Below, piece by piece: positions 6,066 to 8,435 of a DNA stretch of 8,435 bases; position 1 is the first letter of the stretch, and each line of letters begins with the position of its first letter. The DNA lies in NCBI GenBank assembly GCA_035623515.1, contig DASPTH010000058.1, positions 1-8,435 of the forward strand. Reading direction: 5' to 3'. Position numbers and translations under genes: made by a program. The notes beneath the pieces were generated by a model. That model saw only the letters and a program-made list of their open reading frames with translations. It ran no database searches and was not told where the DNA came from. The DNA is from DASPTH01 sp035623515. Lineage in GTDB: Bacteria > Actinomycetota > Acidimicrobiia > IMCC26256 > DASPTH01.

Positions 6066-7877
6066 GTGACCCTCGTGCAGGCTCCCACGCAGAACCAGCG
6101 CCTCGTGCGTTGGGTCGACGAGATGGTCGAGCTGTGCGAGCCCGAGGCCGTGCACTGGTGTGACGGTTCCGACGCCGAGTTCGAGATGCTCTGCGCCAAG
6201 CTCGTCGAGGCGGGGACGTTCGTGGCCCTCGATCCGGAGCGCCGGCCCAGCTCCTACTGGGCGCGCTCCGACCCGAGCGACGTCGCCCGTGTCGAGGACC
6301 GCACCTTCATCTGCTCCGAGCGGGAGATCGACGCCGGTCCCACCAACAACTGGCGCGACCCGCGCGAGATGCGCGCGACGCTCAACGGCCTGTTCCGGGG
6401 GTGCATGCGCGGCCGCACCATGTACGTCGTGCCCTTCAGCATGGGGCCACTCGGCTCGCCGCTCTCCTACATCGGCGTCGAGCTCACCGACTCGGCGTAC
6501 GTCGCGGTGAGCATGCGCACGATGACGCGCGCCGGCCAGGCCGCGCTCGACGTCCTCGGGCCCGACGGCCAGTTCGTGCCGTGCGTGCACTCGGTCGGCG
6601 CGCCGCTCGCGACGGGCGAGGCCGACGTGCCGTGGCCGTGCAACCCGGACCAGAAGTGGATCGTGCACTTCCCCGAGACCCGAGAGATCTGGTCGTTCGG
6701 GTCCGGCTACGGCGGCAACGCGCTCCTCGGCAAGAAGTGCTTCGCCCTACGCATCGCGTCGGTCATCGCCCGCGACGAGGGGTGGCTCGCCGAGCACATG
6801 CTCGTCCTGAAGATCACGAGCCCGGAGGGCCGCGTGCGCTACTTCGCGGCGGCGTTCCCGTCGGCATGCGGCAAGACCAACCTCGCGATGTTGATCCCGA
6901 CCATCCCGGGATGGAAGGTCGAGACCATCGGCGACGACATCGCGTGGATGAAGTTCGGCGCCGCCGGACGCCTGCACGCGATCAACCCCGAGTTCGGCTT
7001 CTTCGGCGTGGCGCCCGGCACGAACGACCGCTCGAACCCCAATGCGATGCGCACCCTCGAGCGCAACACCGTGTTCACCAACACTGCCCTCACCGACGAC
7101 GGCGACGTGTGGTGGGAGGACATGACACCCGAACCCCCCGCGCACCTGACCGACTGGCGGGGCGAGCCCTGGACGGCCGCGGCCGGGCGGCCGGCGGCGC
7201 ACCCGAACGCGCGCTTCTGCGTGCCCGCGTCGCAGTGCCCGTCGATCGCCCCCGAGTGGCAGGACCCCACCGGCGTGCCGATCTCGGCGTTCCTGTTCGG
7301 CGGGCGCCGCGCCACCACGGTGCCGCTCGTGTTCGAGTCACACGGTTGGACGCACGGCGTGCTCGTCGCCGCCACGATGGGTTCCGAGCAGACGGCCGCG
7401 GCGGCCGGGGAGGTGGGCGCGCTGCGCCTCGATCCGTTCGCGATGCTGCCCTTCTGCGGGTACAACATCGGCGACTACATGGCGCACTGGCTGAGCATGA
7501 CCAGGCGCACCGACGAGGCGTCGCTTCCCGGGATCTACGGCGTGAACTGGTTCCGGAAGGACGCCGCGACGGGCAGTTTCCTCTGGCCCGGGTTCGGCGA
7601 GAACTCGCGCGTGCTCGAGTGGATCTTCCGCCGGCTCGACGGCGACGCATCGGGCAGGAGCACGGCAGTCGGCGTCGTGCCCGGCGCGGGCGATCTCGAC
7701 CTCGAAGGCCTCGCGATCTCCCCCGACGCCGTCGAGGCTGCGCTCGCCGTCGACGTCGACGAGTGGCGCCGCGAGCTCCCGAGCATCCGCGCGTCCTTCG
7801 ACGCGCTGGGCGAGCGTCTCCCGCCCGCGCTCCGCGACGAGCTCGCCGCGCTCGAAGCTCGCCTCGGCGACGCCTGA
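6066..7877 (+). CDS. pckG: Phosphoenolpyruvate carboxykinase (GTP)
   Basis: A complete 603-residue cytoplasmic enzyme, of normal length for the GTP-dependent class (about 600-625). It interconverts oxaloacetate + GTP with PEP + GDP + CO2, feeding gluconeogenesis or, in reverse, anaplerosis. Family landmarks include ARSDPSDVARVEDRTFI (66-82) with the substrate-binding Arg at 75, NNWRDPREMRATL, the PFSMGPLGSPLSYIGVELTDS stretch, YGGNALLGKKCFALR with the metal-binding Lys, the P-loop SACGKTN (266-272) with the reactive Cys268 typical of the GTP class, and GDDIAW (289-294) with metal-binding Asp. The C-terminal half carries FLFGGRRATTVPLV, GYNIGDYMAHWL and ENSRVLEWIFRRLDG. No truncation or missing catalytic residue is seen. 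It starts at GTG with a strong ribosome binding site, is divergent from the sulfatase, and is followed 44 nt later by a small RAM-domain gene. Confidence 0.98.
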   Translation: MTLVQAPTQNQRLVRWVDEMVELCEPEAVHWCDGSDAEFEMLCAKLVEAGTFVALDPERRPSSYWARSDPSDVARVEDRTFICSEREIDAGPTNNWRDPREMRATLNGLFRGCMRGRTMYVVPFSMGPLGSPLSYIGVELTDSAYVAVSMRTMTRAGQAALDVLGPDGQFVPCVHSVGAPLATGEADVPWPCNPDQKWIVHFPETREIWSFGSGYGGNALLGKKCFALRIASVIARDEGWLAEHMLVLKITSPEGRVRYFAAAFPSACGKTNLAMLIPTIPGWKVETIGDDIAWMKFGAAGRLHAINPEFGFFGVAPGTNDRSNPNAMRTLERNTVFTNTALTDDGDVWWEDMTPEPPAHLTDWRGEPWTAAAGRPAAHPNARFCVPASQCPSIAPEWQDPTGVPISAFLFGGRRATTVPLVFESHGWTHGVLVAATMGSEQTAAAAGEVGALRLDPFAMLPFCGYNIGDYMAHWLSMTRRTDEASLPGIYGVNWFRKDAATGSFLWPGFGENSRVLEWIFRRLDGDASGRSTAVGVVPGAGDLDLEGLAISPDAVEAALAVDVDEWRRELPSIRASFDALGERLPPALRDELAALEARLGDA

Positions 7878-7888
7878 CACGCCGCCGC

Positions 7889-7894
7889 TACGAT
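7889..7894 (+). promoter_or_regulatory. Candidate -10 element (TACGAT) ahead of the RAM-domain gene
   Basis: TACGAT fits TANNNT in the 44-nt gap after pckG and would start transcription near 7901, ahead of the AGGGGGT ribosome binding site (7911-7917). It suggests the small gene can be transcribed separately from pckG. No -35 is evident; readthrough from pckG is equally possible. Confidence 0.3.
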
Positions 7895-7921
7895 CGTCGC
7901 CACGTCGAGCAGGGGGTCGGG

Positions 7922-8158
7922 ATGGCGGTCACTGCGTACGTGTTGATCCAGACCGAGGTCGGGAGGGCCGAGCGCGTCGCAACCGCGTCCCGTGCGATCG
8001 AGGGCGTGATCGACGCCGACAACGTCGCCGGCCCCTACGACGTGATCGTGAAGGCCGAGGCACCCTCGCTCGACGACCTCGGCAAGCTCGTCGTCTCCCA
8101 GATCCAGGAGGTCGAGGGCATCACGCGCACCTTCACCTGCCCGGTCGTGAACCTGTAA
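7922..8158 (+). CDS. Stand-alone Lrp/AsnC ligand-binding (RAM) domain protein
   Basis: A 78-residue protein made up entirely of the effector-binding domain of Lrp/AsnC regulators. It shows the alpha-beta sandwich pattern: strand TAYVLIQTEV (4-13), helix AERVATASRAI (16-26), strand GVIDADNVAGPYDVIVKAEA (28-47) with the conserved G-x-Y/F-D turn (G37 to D40), helix DDLGKLVVSQIQ, and the closing strand VEGITRTFTCPVV. There is no helix-turn-helix, so it cannot be an ordinary repressor. In the family such proteins form oligomers that bind amino acids or related small molecules; the ligand here is unknown. The ATG at 7922 follows AGGGGGT by 4 nt. It lies downstream of pckG and converges on ddl, next to which similar proteins are often found in actinobacteria as far as I recall. 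Confidence 0.88.
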   Translation: MAVTAYVLIQTEVGRAERVATASRAIEGVIDADNVAGPYDVIVKAEAPSLDDLGKLVVSQIQEVEGITRTFTCPVVNL

Positions 8159-8167
8159 CACCGAACC

Positions 8168-8206
8168 TGCGTCGCTCACCGACGTCTGACGTCGGTCGCT
8201 GACGCA
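8168..8206. terminator. Long imperfect hairpin between convergent genes, probable bidirectional terminator
   Basis: Two 18-nt arms (8168-8185 and 8189-8206) fold around a 3-nt CTG loop. The inner 8 bp (ACCGACGT with ACGTCGGT) and outer 6 bp (TGCGTC with GACGCA) pair perfectly; between them are two G-T pairs and two C-C mismatches. It begins 9 nt after the RAM-gene stop and ends 13 nt before the ddl stop, the position expected of a shared terminator. No T run follows on either strand, as is common in high-GC actinobacteria. Confidence 0.7.
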
Positions 8207-8219
8207 ACTTGGGAGGGGG

Positions 8220-8435
8220 TTACCGCTGGCGGCCCGCACGGGTGGCGCGGCGGGCGTGGCGGGCGATGGCGAGCTCGATCAAGCGGTCGATGAGCTCCGC
8301 GTAGGACAGCCCGGAGACCTCCCACAAGCGCGGGTACATGGAGATCGGCGTGAACCCGGGGATCGTGTTCACCTCGTTCACGAGGAAGCCGCGGCCCGGC
8401 TCCTCGAGGAACAGGTCGACGCGGGCCATCGCCTC
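8220..8435 (-). CDS. ddl: D-alanine--D-alanine ligase, C-terminal 71 residues (5' end outside window)
   Basis: The visible part is the end of the ATP-grasp domain of Ddl, which joins two D-alanines for peptidoglycan precursors in the cytoplasm. It reads MARVDLFLEE, then NEVNTIPGFTPISMYPRLWEVSGLSYAELIDRLIELA. The Glu and Asn of NEVN are the metal ligands seen in all Ddl proteins, and PGFT-x-ISMYP is a family signature. The reading frame is open to the window edge, so the methionine at 8429 is internal and corresponds to the Met/Leu-Ala-Arg-Val-Asp strand of the fold. A full protein is usually 310-370 residues, so about 80 percent is missing. A short basic tail (ARHARRATRAGRQR) ends it. It converges on the RAM-domain gene across a hairpin. 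Confidence 0.95.
   Translation of the reverse strand, partial: EAMARVDLFLEEPGRGFLVNEVNTIPGFTPISMYPRLWEVSGLSYAELIDRLIELAIARHARRATRAGRQR

Noticed and set aside
4468..6069. 533-codon open frame on the plus strand opposite the sulfatase
   Set aside because: Low-complexity Arg/Val/Glu-rich translation without motifs, fully antisense to a sulfatase with an intact active site.
6401..8158. 585-codon frame that overlaps pckG and reads into the RAM-domain gene, resembling a fusion protein
   Set aside because: The part before 7922 is a shifted reading of pckG, rich in Arg and without a domain. Only the last 78 codons are a real protein, with their own ribosome binding site.
1..8435. CRISPR arrays, tRNA/rRNA genes, insertion sequences, phage or defence genes
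   Set aside because: I found no regularly spaced repeats, no transposase or integrase motifs and no tRNA-like cloverleaf; gaps between genes are all shorter than about 105 nt.

Overview
The window looks like chromosomal DNA from a high-GC actinobacterium. Genes are packed tightly, GTG starts are common, G/C dominates third codon positions, the L28 protein is zinc-ribbon type, and PEP carboxykinase is the GTP-dependent form. The recG / DAK2-protein / rpmB block flanked by ddl and a stand-alone Lrp/AsnC effector domain is typical of the phylum. An Acidimicrobiia-like lineage is my best guess, but that is inference.

Layout, left to right. (1) Positions 1-1473, minus strand: the first 491 residues of the DNA helicase RecG; its 3' end lies outside the window. 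(2) Positions 1484-3118, minus: a full-length DAK2-domain protein of the YloV/FakA type, 10 nt upstream of recG and probably co-transcribed with it. (3) Positions 3119-3186: a short divergent promoter region. (4) Positions 3187-3375, plus: rpmB (ribosomal protein L28), followed after 19 nt by a 75-residue divergent cold-shock-like OB protein (3395-3622). (5) Positions 3673-5964, minus: a large type I sulfatase with a complete formylglycine-type active site, no signal peptide, and an extra C-terminal beta-rich domain; it converges on the cold-shock-like gene. (6) Positions 5965-6065: a second divergent promoter region. (7) Positions 6066-7877, plus: complete GTP-type PEP carboxykinase (pckG), followed by a 78-residue Lrp/AsnC ligand-binding (RAM) protein (7922-8158). 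(8) Positions 8168-8206: a strong imperfect hairpin between convergent genes. (9) Positions 8220-8435, minus: the last 71 residues of D-Ala-D-Ala ligase (ddl), whose 5' end is outside the window.

The content is mostly housekeeping: DNA repair, translation, a probable fatty-acid or lipid kinase subunit, gluconeogenesis/anaplerosis and peptidoglycan precursor synthesis. The sulfatase is the one clearly accessory catabolic gene. I see no CRISPR array, transposase, tRNA, rRNA, phage gene or toxin-antitoxin pair, and no convincing new multi-gene system. The points most worth checking are the cold-shock-like protein that has lost its RNA-binding motifs next to rpmB, the apparent relocation of a zinc-ligand cysteine in the DAK2 protein, the cytoplasmic sulfatase, the insertion of sulfatase and pckG into a normally tight neighbourhood, and the paired back-to-back -10 elements that suggest leaderless mRNAs.
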